DNA of 64,000 nucleotides from Argentina anserina (GCF_933775445.1 NC_065876.1:23374001-23438000), one strand, 5' to 3'; shown: positions 52,203 to 64,000, counted from the first letter of the stretch. The notes: generated from the sequence alone by a model not told the origin. Numbers and translations: made by a program.

Positions 52203-55094
52203 ATGGCCGAGGCACTCATCAACGTTCTTCTGGAACAATTGGTTACAGTTGCTTTTGATCACACAAAGGAGGCAGTCAAGCTGATTTTGAATGCTGAGAC
52301 AGAGGTCAAAAAATTCCGCAGCAATCTCAAAGCGATTCAAGCTGTGTTGGAGGATGCTGAGAAGCAGCAGGTGGAGAATGCCAGCGTGAGAAACTGGTTG
52401 GATGAGCTCAATGATGTCTCTTACAAGATGGTTGACGTGCTAGATGAGTGGAACACTGAGATTCTGAAACAAGAAGCAATGAGAGTTCCAAGTGAGAAAA
52501 AGGAAACCTTCAAGAAGGTATGTTTCTCCATTTCCTCGACTTGCTTTTGTTTTGGCCCAGTCAATAAGGCAACTCATCTATACAGAGTCGCTACTGAGAT
52601 AAAAGAGTTGAATGAAAAGTTAACGATGATAGCTGCTCAAAAGGAACAGTTTGGGTTTCATCAATCCTCAACTCGTAGAGTTGATGAACAACTTATCAAA
52701 TCGCTGGAAACTTCATCATTTGTCGATATTTCTAGAATATTTGGCAGAGAAGAAGCACAAGCTGATTTGTTGAACAAGTTGTTAAGTGAGAGTAGTGAAG
52801 AAGAGAAAGAAATTCCTATCATCCCTTTAGTGGGTATGGGTGGGATGGGCAAGACAACTCTTGCCCAATTAGCTTACAACAATGAAAATGTAAAAACCTA
52901 TTTTGACAAGAGAGTCTGGGTTTGTGTGTCAGATCCTTTTGATAGTGTGAAGATTGCCAAAGCCATTATTAGTGGTACAGGTAATACCGCCCCAGATTCA
53001 ACAGAGTTGCAAGTTGTATTGCAGTGTATGTCTAGATGCCTTGAGGGGATGAAGTTCCTTATTGTCTTAGATGATGTGTGGACTGAAAACCAAAGAGAGT
53101 GGGAAAGTTTAAAGTTACCAATTATGATGAGAACTTGTGTTGTAGGTAGTAAAATAGTGGTGACCACTAGAAAAGAGAGAGTTGCTGAAATAATGGGAGC
53201 AACCATTCACATGATCCATTTGAAGAAGTTGAGTGATGAAAATTGTTTGGCACTGTTCAATAGTATTGCATATTTGGGGAGGGAAATGGATGAGGCTAAT
53301 GGGTTTGGATCTATAGGTGAGAAAATAGCAAAAAAGTGTGACGGTTTACCACTTGCTGTAAAAACATTAGGTGCTCTCTTGCATTATAAGAAGAAAAAGA
53401 ATGAATGGGAGGAGATCTTGAATAGTAATATATGGGCTCTGAAAGAGGTTGAGCAACAAGTTTTTCAACCACTTTTACTTAGTTATTATGAGTTGGCCCC
53501 TGCAGTTAGGCGTTGCCTGTTATATTGTGCTACATTTCCCAAAGATAATCAGTTTAGTGAAGACAATTTGATTAAATTGTGGATGTCACAAGATTATCTT
53601 AGTGGGAAAGACTATAAAGAAAAGGAAAAACTAGGTCGAAATGTTTTCGGCACCTTAGTAATGCGATCATTTTTCCAAGATGTTGTGGAAGAAGTAGGTG
53701 TTGATGAGTACAAGAATATTACTGTATGTTGCAAAATGCATGATATTGTGCATGACTTTGTGCAGTTCCTCAATAGGAATGAATGCTTTACAGCAGAGGT
53801 TAAAGAGGCAGACAAAGAAATACTAAGAATCAGTGAGGAGGTCCGTCATTTGACGTTAATGTTTGTACCATATGAATCTTCATTTTTGGATTTGATTTCA
53901 CCTGCAAATTGCAAAAAGTTGCGTACGCTAGCGACTTTTGATTCCAAAATCAGTAGCGTAGATTTGATAGCAATTTCTAAGATGAAATGTTTGAGGACAT
54001 TAAATCTAAGCAACAACGCCATTGAAGAGTTTCCAGAAGAGATGGGTGCATTGATACATTTGAGGTATCTTGACTTGTCTCGCAATTGGAGATTGGAGAA
54101 ACTACCAGACAGCGTGGGCAACTTATACAATTTGCAAACCTTGCGTCTCGATGGATGCGACGAGCTTAGTGCACTGCCGGAGAGTATGGGGAACTTGACC
54201 AAGTTAAGGCATCTTCACAACAAATATTGTCGTAATCTGGCGTATCTTCCAAGAGGTATCGCGAGATTAACAAGTCTGCAAACACTAGATTTCTGTCCTG
54301 TTATGGATGGTGAATGCTTGAAATTAGAAGACCTGGGAAGCTTGGACCAGCTTGAGGGTAGTCTCAAGATTGTGATCAAGACATTCAAGGGGAAATTGAA
54401 TGATGCTACGAGTGAGGCGCACAAGGCTCGCCTGTGGAGTAAAAAGCTGTATTTTTTGACAATAGAAATTGCCTTATTGACCGAGGAGCAGACTCAGCGG
54501 ACCGCAGATATTCTGCTGGAGGCGTTACGGCCGCATCAAGATTTATTACATTTAAATATATGGGGCGATACCCTTTGGCCCTGCTCCGCCGTGCCCAGTT
54601 GGATGATACCCTTACAGAACTTGAGATCTCTTGAACTGTGGCGCTTTCGTGGATTTGAATGTCTGCCTCCTCTTGGGACATTGCCTTTCCTTGAAGAATT
54701 TTCCGTATCGGGAATGGATAAAGTGAAGAGGGTTGGACATGAATTTTTGGGAATGCCCAATTCTCAAACAACATCATCATCTTCATCCTCTGTTTTCTTC
54801 CCGAAACTGAAAAAACTCTACTTGACTGAACTGTGTGAGTGGGAACATTGGGAAGAAGTTGGAGGTGATGGAGTTACAATTATGCCATGCCTTGATCATT
54901 TACAAATTTACCACTGCCCTAAGCTGGTGAACCTGCCACTCTTTCTGCAAAACACAGCCCTCAGCAAAGTTATCATCAGTGGATGTCGTCAGAGTATTAT
55001 AATACCTATCATGCCCGCCAACTGCGACGTTGAGATTGAGGACGAGATAGAGGATTCAGAAGATGAGAGGTGCTCTTGTTTCCTTATTCAATGA
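52203..55094 (+). CDS. CC-NBS-LRR disease-resistance protein (RGA type), 963 aa
   Basis: An intracellular immune receptor of the CNL class. Known role: it detects pathogen effectors and triggers hypersensitive defence through nucleotide-dependent switching. Layout: Rx-type coiled coil, residues 1 to about 150, with W-L-D-E-L-N-D-V-S-Y-K-M-V-D-V-L-D-E-W (an EDVID-like site with Val for the usual Glu/Asp). NB-ARC: P-loop G-M-G-G-M-G-K-T-T at 210-218, kinase-2 F-L-I-V-L-D-D-V-W near 285-293, RNBS-B S-K-I-V-V-T-T-R, GLPLA near 381, RNBS-D L-Y-C-A-T-F-P-K-D, M-H-D near 512. LRRs run from about 590 to 940 (L-R-T-L-N-L-S-N-N, L-R-Y-L-D-L-S). It is one open exon; every required motif is intact. The ATG at 52203 matches the kept start of copy A. 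A GTGCTC donor-like site near the end could add a 3' UTR intron. Confidence 0.95.
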   Translation: MAEALINVLLEQLVTVAFDHTKEAVKLILNAETEVKKFRSNLKAIQAVLEDAEKQQVENASVRNWLDELNDVSYKMVDVLDEWNTEILKQEAMRVPSEKKETFKKVCFSISSTCFCFGPVNKATHLYRVATEIKELNEKLTMIAAQKEQFGFHQSSTRRVDEQLIKSLETSSFVDISRIFGREEAQADLLNKLLSESSEEEKEIPIIPLVGMGGMGKTTLAQLAYNNENVKTYFDKRVWVCVSDPFDSVKIAKAIISGTGNTAPDSTELQVVLQCMSRCLEGMKFLIVLDDVWTENQREWESLKLPIMMRTCVVGSKIVVTTRKERVAEIMGATIHMIHLKKLSDENCLALFNSIAYLGREMDEANGFGSIGEKIAKKCDGLPLAVKTLGALLHYKKKKNEWEEILNSNIWALKEVEQQVFQPLLLSYYELAPAVRRCLLYCATFPKDNQFSEDNLIKLWMSQDYLSGKDYKEKEKLGRNVFGTLVMRSFFQDVVEEVGVDEYKNITVCCKMHDIVHDFVQFLNRNECFTAEVKEADKEILRISEEVRHLTLMFVPYESSFLDLISPANCKKLRTLATFDSKISSVDLIAISKMKCLRTLNLSNNAIEEFPEEMGALIHLRYLDLSRNWRLEKLPDSVGNLYNLQTLRLDGCDELSALPESMGNLTKLRHLHNKYCRNLAYLPRGIARLTSLQTLDFCPVMDGECLKLEDLGSLDQLEGSLKIVIKTFKGKLNDATSEAHKARLWSKKLYFLTIEIALLTEEQTQRTADILLEALRPHQDLLHLNIWGDTLWPCSAVPSWMIPLQNLRSLELWRFRGFECLPPLGTLPFLEEFSVSGMDKVKRVGHEFLGMPNSQTTSSSSSSVFFPKLKKLYLTELCEWEHWEEVGGDGVTIMPCLDHLQIYHCPKLVNLPLFLQNTALSKVIISGCRQSIIIPIMPANCDVEIEDEIEDSEDERCSCFLIQ

Positions 55095-56774
55095 TTGGAT
55101 TTCTTTGTTCACTTTTCAGTTTCTCTTTAATTGATATCTTCAAAAAACTGATAGGCTGCATAAACTTGCATTATACTGTGATACATCCCTAACATTTTGA
55201 AGCCACCATATATCTTGTATGAAAAGGAAACTATAGAAATTGAGACAATTTTTCTGAATTGACGGAGTCTCTTGTCTCCTCCGCAGGGTTGAAACAGAGA
55301 CACATATAGTCTCACAGATAGATGAGGAGATCACCGTGATCACCTGAAACTGCAACTATTTGACTGAGGGAGGACTGAGTTCCACTTCCAAAGCAGGTAA
55401 CTACGTACGTTCCATTTCTTAAATATCCTTCTAATTTTGCTTCTACCTTTGTGGCAATGATTACTGAATAAATTTTGGGTTTCTGGCTGCAGGTCTCTGG
55501 AGACGTGGCAAGAGTTACAGATCTTTGGCTATCTCAAGATTAAATATGGGCAGTTCTCTCATTAGCAGATGTGGTGCGCCTGAGTTGCATAAAGATTCAG
55601 ATGAGATGCAACGACCTTGCTAGCATTGAAATTAAGCAGGTACCATGATCTTTCTTCCACATTTTCTTTTCACTTCAAAGGCTAGTGAAATTCTTTAAAG
55701 AACGAAAACCATACCCCACAAGATTCGTCCTTTTTATACTTCTGGGAAAATAATGTGATTACAGAAAAGATGTGTTACTTTGTGAAGATATACTTTTTTT
55801 TTTTTTTGAGAATTTGTGAAGATATAATACTTGATATGTTAGGATCATTGAATTCATACCCGGTGTATATTTTCTGAGCTTTTTGTGTCAGTCATATCTC
55901 TTCTTACCCATCATGTAATGGTCTAAGCAGACTGCAGGAAGTATGGCTCCATAGCCCAACATGACTGACAATGATATCAATCTGTAACTGAAAATGTATC
56001 GGCAGATAAACTTGAACGGCCTGGATTCCGAGAACTAGATACTGCCATAGATAGAGAAAGGTTTGATGAAGTCACAGAAGGAAGTGGATCATTCTGAAAC
56101 GTATCCGGTCGTTTTCGGCGCGAATTCGGCCTTGTCCGCCGCGTTTCCGAGCGTATTATTGGATGCAAATGCAATGAGATGAGGCACTGAAGCCCCATCG
56201 GATAAGTTCAGGATATAGTCGGAAAAGCGTCTGGAGACTGTCGGATCGGGTAGTAAAAAGACAACTTTGCCCCTATGTGCTTCGGTCCTCAGTTAAGAAA
56301 CTGTGACCTTGAATATATTGAAGGGGACATACTTTTCAATCATCATGCCCAGGAGATTGAATACTACAGGCGATGTATGCCTCCCGCCCGACGAATATCT
56401 ACACATTCCTTTTTTTTCTCTCCTTTATAACTTCAGAAAAGCCAAGATACTCCAAGAGATGCGCAGCTTTTCGGCTTGGCTAAGCTTCACCCTCAGTCCA
56501 TCTGATCAACCAAAAGGAAGATGTGAGTCATATCATAACTATAGCTTCACCCTCAGTCCATGTGAAAAGCTGCTTCTTTAATTATTTATATATGCGATAT
56601 TGAAGACTACAGCTTCTATCCCATCTTGTTAGATTGAAAGGCTGCTGTAATCTTTGATCATTTCACCTGGCCTCTCCTTTTCTTGCGGTTGGATGTTTGT
56701 GTTGTTTACTTTTTTTTCCCCTACAGCTTTTCCTTGTTTTTGCTTTACAAAATCTAAACCTTTAGAGAATAGAA

Positions 56775-56821
<47 letters not shown>

Positions 56822-57240
56822 TCCAAGCAGTGATAAACCCAGTGCCCATAACACTTGTACCTGAGATGATCTTGAGGTCATTACTTGCATGTTGTTATAT
56901 ATTTTCTCACTACTCACTAGTATATTAATTTATTATGCTTTTTTGCATCAGATGAGATTTCACAGCGTGACTCAGAGAAGGATGTGTCAGTATCACAGTA
57001 TGACCAAAAATATCAATTCTAAACGCTTTAAGAATCCATCAAGGCACCAAGTGCAACAACCTCATGCGGTTGGTTTCTCTGTTAATCTCTACTTATACAG
57101 TTATACACAGTGGCTGTGAATTCCTATAATTCTCCACATATAGGATTATATGAGACTTGTTCCTTGGCAGAAAATTACGTAAAGACATGCTCACCCATCA
57201 AAGTTGCATTGGCTGGCTTCGTCAGGACATGATGACTATC
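55095..57240 (+). repeat. Downstream flank of NLR copy B (duplicate of A flank)
   Basis: Collinear with 31080-32805 plus 39887-39991. Contains a GA microsatellite at 56777-56818 absent from the copy A flank. The rest is non-coding as far as I can see; some of it may be 3' UTR exons of the NLR transcript. Confidence 0.8.
56777..56818. repeat. (GA)n microsatellite
   Basis: About 20 GA units at a position where the homologous copy A flank (near 32515) has none, so it expanded after the duplication or was lost in A. Confidence 0.93.
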
Positions 57241-57744
57241 GAGTAGTCATGATATGCACTTCGATCATATACAGTATATATCTCCCACACGTACAGCTAT
57301 ACCTTTAGGTATCTTCTCTATAAAAGAAGAAAATGCAAACCAAAATGATGAGCAGGCCAGAGTGAAGCAGAAGGAATTGAATTGGTGCGGTCAAGCTGTA
57401 GTGCTACAGTAAGTGCGATTTGATATTCTTTTAATTGCATCTTGGATTTGTCTGACAGATTCTGTGCTTGCATTGTGGAGTCCATCTGACTTACCAGTGT
57501 AGATGCCATCAGAATTTACCTGGGTGTTCAAATCAGCCGCAAGTTTTTAGTCGCTGGATAAATCCCAAGACATGATGAACCTCAACAGGTACGATTAAAC
57601 TTGAGTCACATCACTTGTACTTGCAATTTTTTGTTATTCATTTTCTTGGAGAATAGAATCTTACCAAAATTTGTGTGCAGGCTAAGCTGAATTCCTCACG
57701 CAGAATCAAATTAAATATTGAAGTTGTTCGGTTAGCAGCAGATC

Positions 57745-58460
57745 GATGAGGTTCTGCAAATGGAGAAAAAGTAATAAAGGTTTGAGAATATTTCATGATA
57801 TAATGTAAATGTTGCACATTTTTGCTGCAATCTTAATCTTATTATTACTTGTATATGGTGCTTTCTGATTTCTTCAACTGTCCAAACATACTACAACTTG
57901 ACAAATGATTCTGTCTGGATCAGCATATTCTATGCAGGACGAGCAGTGATACACCATTTTGGGAATTGTCTTGCACAGTCTCATTCATTTGATATTGTGC
58001 TTTTAACACTTCTGACAGAAGTACAGGAAACAAGTGTTTACATAATTTGTATTATGGAGGTTTCTATTTATGAAAAATTTAATCACAAAACGATGCGTTT
58101 TATGTAGGACTTGTTGAGGGCCTTGGGGCAGTGATTCACTAGCAAGGAGAACTGTTTAATACTCTTTGATTTATTTGATCAATGGATGAGTCTTACCTAA
58201 ACTAGGTAATTAATGTTTCATATGATATGGAAGTTTCCTCTAACTAGCTAGTATATGATTTTCATGGATGTTCTTATCACCTGAAACTTTTGCAGCATAG
58301 AAGAGAAGGGATGAGTGATGTGGATGTGACCCAAACTGAGCTTATTCACCTGAAATTTTCTTATCACCTGAAATTTCTACCAAAGGACAATTAATACTGA
58401 TGATCGAGGATGTTTACCTCGGGGTTGCTGCTCAAAATGGCTTCTATGTAATGGTGAAAG
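57745..58460 (+). repeat. Segmental duplicate block E, copy 2
   Basis: Matches 50811-51320 (see there). No gene seen in 57241-58640. Confidence 0.75.
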
Positions 58461-58639
58461 CTGATCAAAGTTGAATACTGATGGGCTTCAGTGGAATCAA
58501 ATTCAGGAGAAGATCGATTCACAAATGATCGAGAGGAAGAGCAGCATGACATGGTCTTCATCGATCGCAAAGGAACTGTAAGCGGAAGTCCTGAAGGAAT
58601 TGGAACGACAGGGACTTGTTCTAGTAGTACAAGGATTGC

Positions 58640-59240
58640 AAGAGAGCATTTATGCTTGTGAGGTTTTTATTGGGTGTAATTGGGACTCTTGTTGAGAGGT
58701 GGTTGAGTGGTTTATGACTGTAACCTTCTTCATCATTACTGGATTCATCATCATCATGATCGCTTGAGGACGTAGGCAAGTTGGCCGAACCTCGTTAAAT
58801 TTGGTGTTATTGTTCATGCCATGCAAAGTGAAGCAACCTAAAAAGCTAAAATTTCCTTGAGAAACCAGACGTATAGCGCGGATTTTAAACAAGTAAAATT
58901 GAACCCGTTCTTTGGTAAAAAAATCAACTTCTTGACGGGGTTAGAATCCATCAATGGCAACAAAACAAGTAAAGGGGGAAAAAAGCTATTTACGTAGCTT
59001 CATATGAATATGATCGATCTTGCGGCTTGCCTGTTATATAGAACCGACCCATTTACGTACGGCTGACCCGTTTATAATCGGTAAGAATGTTTTAGATGCT
59101 CTTTCACTGCTTGAAGCATGAAACCCAAATGAACTGGTTAACAAAGCTGCTTCATTGCAGCTGCTCTAAAAATTGAGCCACCATGGTCACGAATCACAAT
59201 TCCCATTCCCCCTCAATTACATTTTCTGCTCCCACCGCCC
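58640..59240 (+). repeat. Segmental duplicate block F, copy 2
   Basis: Matches 50121-50700, including the stretch just before the PPR-like fragment: GCTTCATTGCAGCTGCTCTA, CACAA.TCCCA.T.CCC and CTCAATTAC. The PPR-derived part itself is not present beyond about 59240. Confidence 0.8.
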
Positions 59241-59684
59241 ACATGAAATTTGGTACTCTTCTTCTGTACGTTTTTTTTTGTTTTTTTTTATTTAAAAAAA
59301 GAGTAGCAAAGGGTTTTGTTCTATTTCGAATTAATGGCGCGCTATTTGAACTTGTATATGATTTCATCTCGTGCTTGACTAGGCGTAAGAGATTGCGTTG
59401 GATGTTTTCTCATGAGTAAAATATTTCATTCTCCTCAAAAAAAAAAAAGGCGGCGTATTCTAAAAATTCTTGTATGCATGACGTACATATACTTGTTAAC
59501 CACTATGTCTGTACTATGCAGATGGATACACAGAGTTACTTCGCAAGTGAAATTGGTGTCATGCGGAGTACGGTCAAGTGGTCAACACCCAGTCGGGGTG
59601 GAGTTCCACGTGTAAGGAGTAGACACTTAATACCCTGTATAGCACAGACCCTAGGTCACTCAGTCCTAATCACACCCTTTGAAA

Positions 59685-62586
59685 ATGGCCAAGACGAAAG
59701 CCTCAGACCACCTGGAGCCATGGCGCGATCTCAAAGACAAGGTCGTCATGGTCACCGGCGCCTCCTCCGGCCTCGGCCGTGAGTTCTGTCTCGACTTGGC
59801 TCAAGCCGGCTGCCGTGTTGTTGCCGCCGCTCGCCGCGTCGATCGCCTCCAGTCTATTTGCGATGAAATCAACAAGCTCTCAACCACCGCGCCGCCGCAG
59901 ACGAGAGCCGTCGCTGTCGAGCTCGACGTCAGCGCCGACGGCTCTGCTATTCAGAAGTCTGTGCAGAAGGCTTGGGATGCCTTTGGCCGCATCGATGCCC
60001 TCATCAACAACGCCGGTGTTAGAGGTCGGTCGCCTAATTCGTCTCTAACTAATTTTTCCGACAATTTTGAATTGGATCATTGAATTTCCTATACTAAATT
60101 TGTTATATGTTTTAGGAATTGAGTTCTTAGAGTTTTGTGATATTTAAGTGCTGCATTAACATTTGAGATTTGTCTGGAAGATTTAGGTATCAGAATTTGT
60201 GGTCCAGTTTGATATTTTTGGACTGGTTTTTGTGCTTGTGTAATTTCGCATTTCGAGGTATTGATGCTAGCCGTCTTCGAAGTACTGATGTCGAATGAGA
60301 TTAGTAAAGTGTGCTTGGTAAGATGCCTCCGTTGCCGATTCATATGTGAACATAACTAGAGAGATTGACGTTTGAAGTTGCTTCTCTTTCCTTTATTTTT
60401 TGTTTCTGTTTTTGTGAAAGCGTGTAAACTTTAGAATAGCTTGGGAGTTGGACATCTATTTTTCTTATTTTGTCCTTTTCTGATCTAATATATTGGGAAT
60501 GAAATTATCACGAGAGTATTTGTTGAAGACACTGGTGAGAGCCTTCAGTGAATTAGAGGGGCCAATCAGTTGCTTTTAGTGGAGCCTCTTAGATGTTGAT
60601 TTACTACCTTCACTCACAGGGGAAGACGACTGATCTTTTGGTTCTTCTTTTGTTAGTGTTTTTTTTTAATGTAATTATTCATCTTATTTTCAATCATAAA
60701 CATCAGTAAAATAAAACTACATGCCCAAAAGCAATTTGATACCATCCCTTCAGACCCATCCTGACCTAGCCTCTCACAAGAGTTATTTCTTTTGCTCCCT
60801 TCGTTTTTTGCAACTTTGTCTCGTTTCACCACTAGAATTTTGAGGCATCATTATTATATGTGTACTATGCTAGTAAGCAATTTGTATATGCATTCCTTAT
60901 TGTTTCAAGTTGTGCCCACTAGGAGAAGTTTATGGCCAGTTTGCCTTGGCATGACTTATATTATTTTTTTTTAGATCTTTGCATTTTGGCCCTTGGGTCT
61001 TCGTGTTCTCTTTCATTGTGGTCATCAACCCCCTGCGGCAGTGTTATCTTATTGCTAAGAAAGATGAAAATCCATATCTTGTCTTAGCTTGTGATCTTGA
61101 AATAAGATGATTATGCTTTGATTGTGTAGAATTTGTTAAGCAACATTTTATATCAGGGTTGTGTGTACTTGGGTCTGATATATGCACCTGCATGTTTAAA
61201 CAAACACGTGTGTGTGCACCCCAACTCACAATGCTAAATCCTGCACCAACAGGGGACACTGCCCTGCGAATCAACTACTAGTCTTATTTTCATGTCATAC
61301 ATTGTCTTTCTATGGATACTTGATTACTCAACTCGTGAAGCCCATGCTGACTACTTAAATTAAAACTCCTTTCAAATTAATTCTCATCTTCCATCTCTGG
61401 TACTTAGGTACTGTGGCATCTGCAATGGAATTGTCTGAGGAGGAATGGAACAGTACTTTGAGGACTAACTTGACAGGCACCTGGTTGGTGTCAAAATATG
61501 TTTCCCTATGCATGCGTAATGCAGATCAGGGAGGATCAATCATTAATATATCTTCCATTGCTGGGATTAATCGTGGATATTTGCCTGGAGGTCCAGCATA
61601 CAATTGTTCAAAGGGTGCCGTAAACATCTTGTCTAAGGTAATTTCACTGAAGTACAAATCATTGGAATATTATCATTAACTCAACAGCAAGGAGTCATGT
61701 TTGTGTAGTAAACTTGATTTATGGATTTTGGCCCCTAAATGAAACTTAACAACTTGAAGTGATGCCTGCCATCTTGGGTGGAAAATGTAGCTCAACATTA
61801 GCATTAAAGAAGACAAGTTATAAACTTTATCCATAGATGAGGGATGAATGTAAGCTTGTACTTCAAAACAGAACTGGATCTACACGTAGTTCAGTTGTTT
61901 ATAATTTGGTAAAGGGTTTTCCTTGTGTCACACTTCTTTGTTGAATGCGAGTTTGGATTTCTGGTATCTTTAGTCCAGCAGTTGCAGCTTACAATTGTTT
62001 AAAAGCTAGACTGCTGGTCTCTTATAGTATAGTGGACTTGAGGTTGCTTGTCTTATTTGCACCATACAGCATAACACTCACTAACTTATTTTTTTATGTT
62101 TTCTTTTTGGTATTGAAATGTCCACAAAGTTGTTCGGTTAACACATAACATAATATTAGCATTTTGTTGTAAGGATTTTTGTTTTTCATTTTAAAATTGC
62201 CATCATCATCGACAATGCTGATAGTAGGGTTTTCTTATGGGAATGTACGTAAAAAAATGCTATTGGTAGAGTGTTGGAACTTTACTATTTTGTATGATGT
62301 TTAATAGGTCATGGCTGTGGAGTTGGGAGTACACAAAATCAGAGTCAATGCAATATCACCTGGGCTGTTCAGATCTGAAATTACAGAGGGTCTTATGCAA
62401 AAAGATTGGCTACACAATGTGGCTCTTAGGACTGTCCCTTTGAGAACATTTGGCACTTCAGATCCAGCATTGACATCACTCGTGCGTTATTTGATACATG
62501 ACTCCTCTGAATATGTCTCAGGAAATATCTACATTGTAGATGCAGGAGCCACCTTGCCAGGTGTCCCTATTTTTTCTTCCCTTTGA
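59685..62586 (+). CDS. Short-chain dehydrogenase/reductase (FabG-like), 282 aa
   Basis: A classical SDR oxidoreductase using NAD(P)H. Exons are 59685-60024, 61408-61637 and 62308-62586, with phases that join cleanly (849 nt). Rossmann motif T-G-A-S-S-G-L-G at residues 23-30, A-A-R-R after strand 2 (favouring NADPH), D-V-S, N-N-A-G-V, the Ser pair N-I-S-S near 160-163, and the catalytic Y178-x3-K182 (Y-N-C-S-K). The C-terminal part has I-S-P-G-L-F-R-S-E and [13 protein letters not shown], as in 3-oxoacyl-ACP reductase FabG-like plant proteins. It shows no transit peptide, so it is probably cytosolic. The substrate cannot be told from sequence. The ATG at 59685 is supported by its equivalent in the tandem copy at 63752. 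Confidence 0.93.
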
Positions 62587-63630
62587 AATTTAATGTTGAT
62601 TTATGTTCATGGAAAAAGGATCTACAGTAATATGACATATTTGGTACCACCCTGCGTATGTATGGTTTGAATAAGAAAATTAATCTGCGAGAACTTTGAG
62701 TCATGTGATTGTTACATGTCTTACGTAATGAAGCTTTGGCAATTTGTGAACAATTTCGAGTGTCTGGATTCTGGAACATAGCCATCGAATTACTTGCTTT
62801 TCGAAAATTTTCTGGGATAATGCAAAGCATGAACCTGTGAACTATTTGATTCTGTTTTCAGGCTTTTGTGTTCACGAGCTGACGACGTTTTATTCAAGAT
62901 CTATCTTTGTTAATTTCGTAAACTTTGAGGCTCTAAATACGGGATTAGACCAGATAATTTCAGTTACCCATCTGTTCTTAATGCTTGTGGTGAAGAATAT
63001 GGGTATGCCTTTGGGAGGGGAGGGAGGTGCATAAGGGGAGTTATATCTGACGCTAGCTGTCAAAGTGTGGAATTTGGTAGTGCAAAATTATGTGGTCTAT
63101 TTGTATGGGAAGTTTGGGATTGTGGATGTAGCTAATCACTGATTTAACAAATGCTGCGAAGGGATGTTACTTGTTGGAATGTAATGACCCCTTATTGTGC
63201 TTGCACAAGTATGTTTAAAAAATCATTTGAGTAGTTTGGAAGCTTGTAGGTGAAGAAGGGTTACTCATGAAGATTGACGAAAGAGATTCCGAATGCAAAG
63301 AGTGGCCTGTCATGCAGTAGTGAAAGGTTTTTACCAAGCTTTCGAGATGATTAGGGAGAGTGAGAATTAGAAGAGAAGGGGAAGAAAGGTTGGGTAAGGC
63401 TCCTTCTTCCCATCTGGTTTCTTTACACATCATAGACCAGAACATGTGAATCTGTGACGATTTGACAAGTATATATTAAGGTAGCTCAAGTCTATTCCAA
63501 AACAAAGGCTGTTGTTTTGTCTACCTTTTGTTTTGTCTATGCCAACCTCTTCGATATTTCACCGACTGAAATTGATGTCATTTGGCTGTTGATACAATTA
63601 AGGCCGGCATATACAAACTTGGTGAAATTG
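62587..63630. other. SDR 3' flank, no gene seen
   Basis: AT-rich intergenic sequence with no credible reading frame, RNA gene or transposon end. Confidence 0.55.
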
Positions 63631-63751
63631 ATGTTATGTAAACGTCCATATATATATTGGTGCAAGTGCCCAACTCCGAGTGGAATTCCACACGTAAGAA
63701 GTATACACTTATACACTGAATATCACAGACCAGTCCTACTCACTCTTTGAA
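63631..63751 (+). promoter_or_regulatory. Duplicated SDR upstream region
   Basis: Matches 59570-59684 just before the intact SDR gene: GTG.AGTTCCAC.GTAAG.AGTA.ACACTTA, TAT..CACAGACC and CACTC-TTTGAAAATGGC-type words. It shows that the tandem duplication included the promoter or leader. Confidence 0.75.
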
Positions 63752-64000
63752 ATGGCGAAGACGCAAGTCTCAGACCACCTCGAGCCATGGCGGGATTACA
63801 CGGTCACCGGGGCCTCTTCCGGCCTCGGTCGTGAACTCTCTGGATTTGGCTAAAGCCGGCTGCCGCTCGCCGCATCGATCGCCTCCACTGTCTGTGATGA
63901 AATCAACAAGCTTTCTGCCATCTTTCCGCCGCAGACGAGGGCTGTCGCCGTCGAGCTAGACGTTAGCGCTGAAGGCTCTGCTATTCAGAAGTCTGCGCAG
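63752..64000 (+). pseudogene. Tandem SDR copy, broken, runs off the window
   Basis: The ATG at 63752 opens [16 protein letters not shown] 15-bp deletion then removes the L-K-D-K-V/M strand, and the TGASSGLG motif follows. A 2-bp loss after G-R-E-L shifts the frame, and another deletion removes the C-R-V-V-A-A-A strand. Further on the wording D-E-I-N-K-L-S-A and [10 protein letters not shown] returns in another frame. A pseudogene from the part visible; the rest lies beyond the right edge. Confidence 0.88.

Noticed and set aside
1..64000. CRISPR arrays, operons, bacterial-type origins, riboswitches
   Set aside because: None seen. Introns, plant transposons and the gene families show nuclear plant DNA; repeated words belong to transposon ends or microsatellites.

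Overview
This window is nuclear DNA from a flowering plant, most likely a eudicot. The signs are spliceosomal introns, a PLS-DYW pentatricopeptide gene, CC-NBS-LRR genes, plant CACTA, hAT and Ty3/gypsy transposons, and a scrap of plastid 23S rRNA. A Rosaceae-type genome would fit, but the sequence alone does not prove it. By protein families plus checked splice junctions I see three apparently intact host genes and two intact transposon genes; the rest is broken genes and nested mobile DNA.

Layout. 1-6468 (minus): the first 16 exons of a FANCM-type DNA helicase, now a pseudogene. Two stops sit in the motif III exon, a small tandem duplication shifts the frame of a later exon, and part of another exon is missing. 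It still shows a clear U12-type AT-AC intron at 860-1036. 7100-10070: a LINE-like ORF1 remnant, a 527-bp hAT-type MITE with a perfect 8-bp target duplication, and an RNase H-like scrap. 10126-12624: an intact intronless PPR-DYW gene, followed by a decayed partial copy of its 3' end (13880-14504).

14565-32805: resistance-gene copy A, a CC-NBS-LRR pseudogene split by nested transposons. A 2.6-kb solo LTR (target duplication TCAAT) sits inside it. That LTR is itself split by a complete 9.67-kb CACTA element (18792-28459, target duplication GAC) whose TNP2-like and TNPA-like genes both read through intact after splicing. A second hAT-like insertion lies just downstream. The LRR half of copy A is deleted.

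32806-47500: a Ty3/gypsy element with two 222-bp LTRs and a foreign LTR fragment in its leader, then two truncated gypsy elements of different lineages joined head to tail. 47500-50120: a collage of a ribosomal protein L5 fragment, an AGC-kinase fragment, a plastid 23S fragment, a thrice-repeated 70-bp sequence and a 900-bp solo LTR.

50120-59240: the second duplication unit. It holds an intact CC-NBS-LRR gene (copy B, 52203-55094) flanked by blocks that also occur around copy A and again at 57745-59240. 59685-62586: an intact three-exon short-chain dehydrogenase/reductase gene, with a broken tandem copy starting at 63752 and running off the right edge.

Reading the whole: a resistance-gene neighbourhood that grew by local segmental duplication (fragments of the PPR gene travelled with the NLR units) and was then invaded by several generations of transposons, whose nesting order can be read directly. 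Copy A keeps only the decayed CC-NB part; copy B is the functional candidate.
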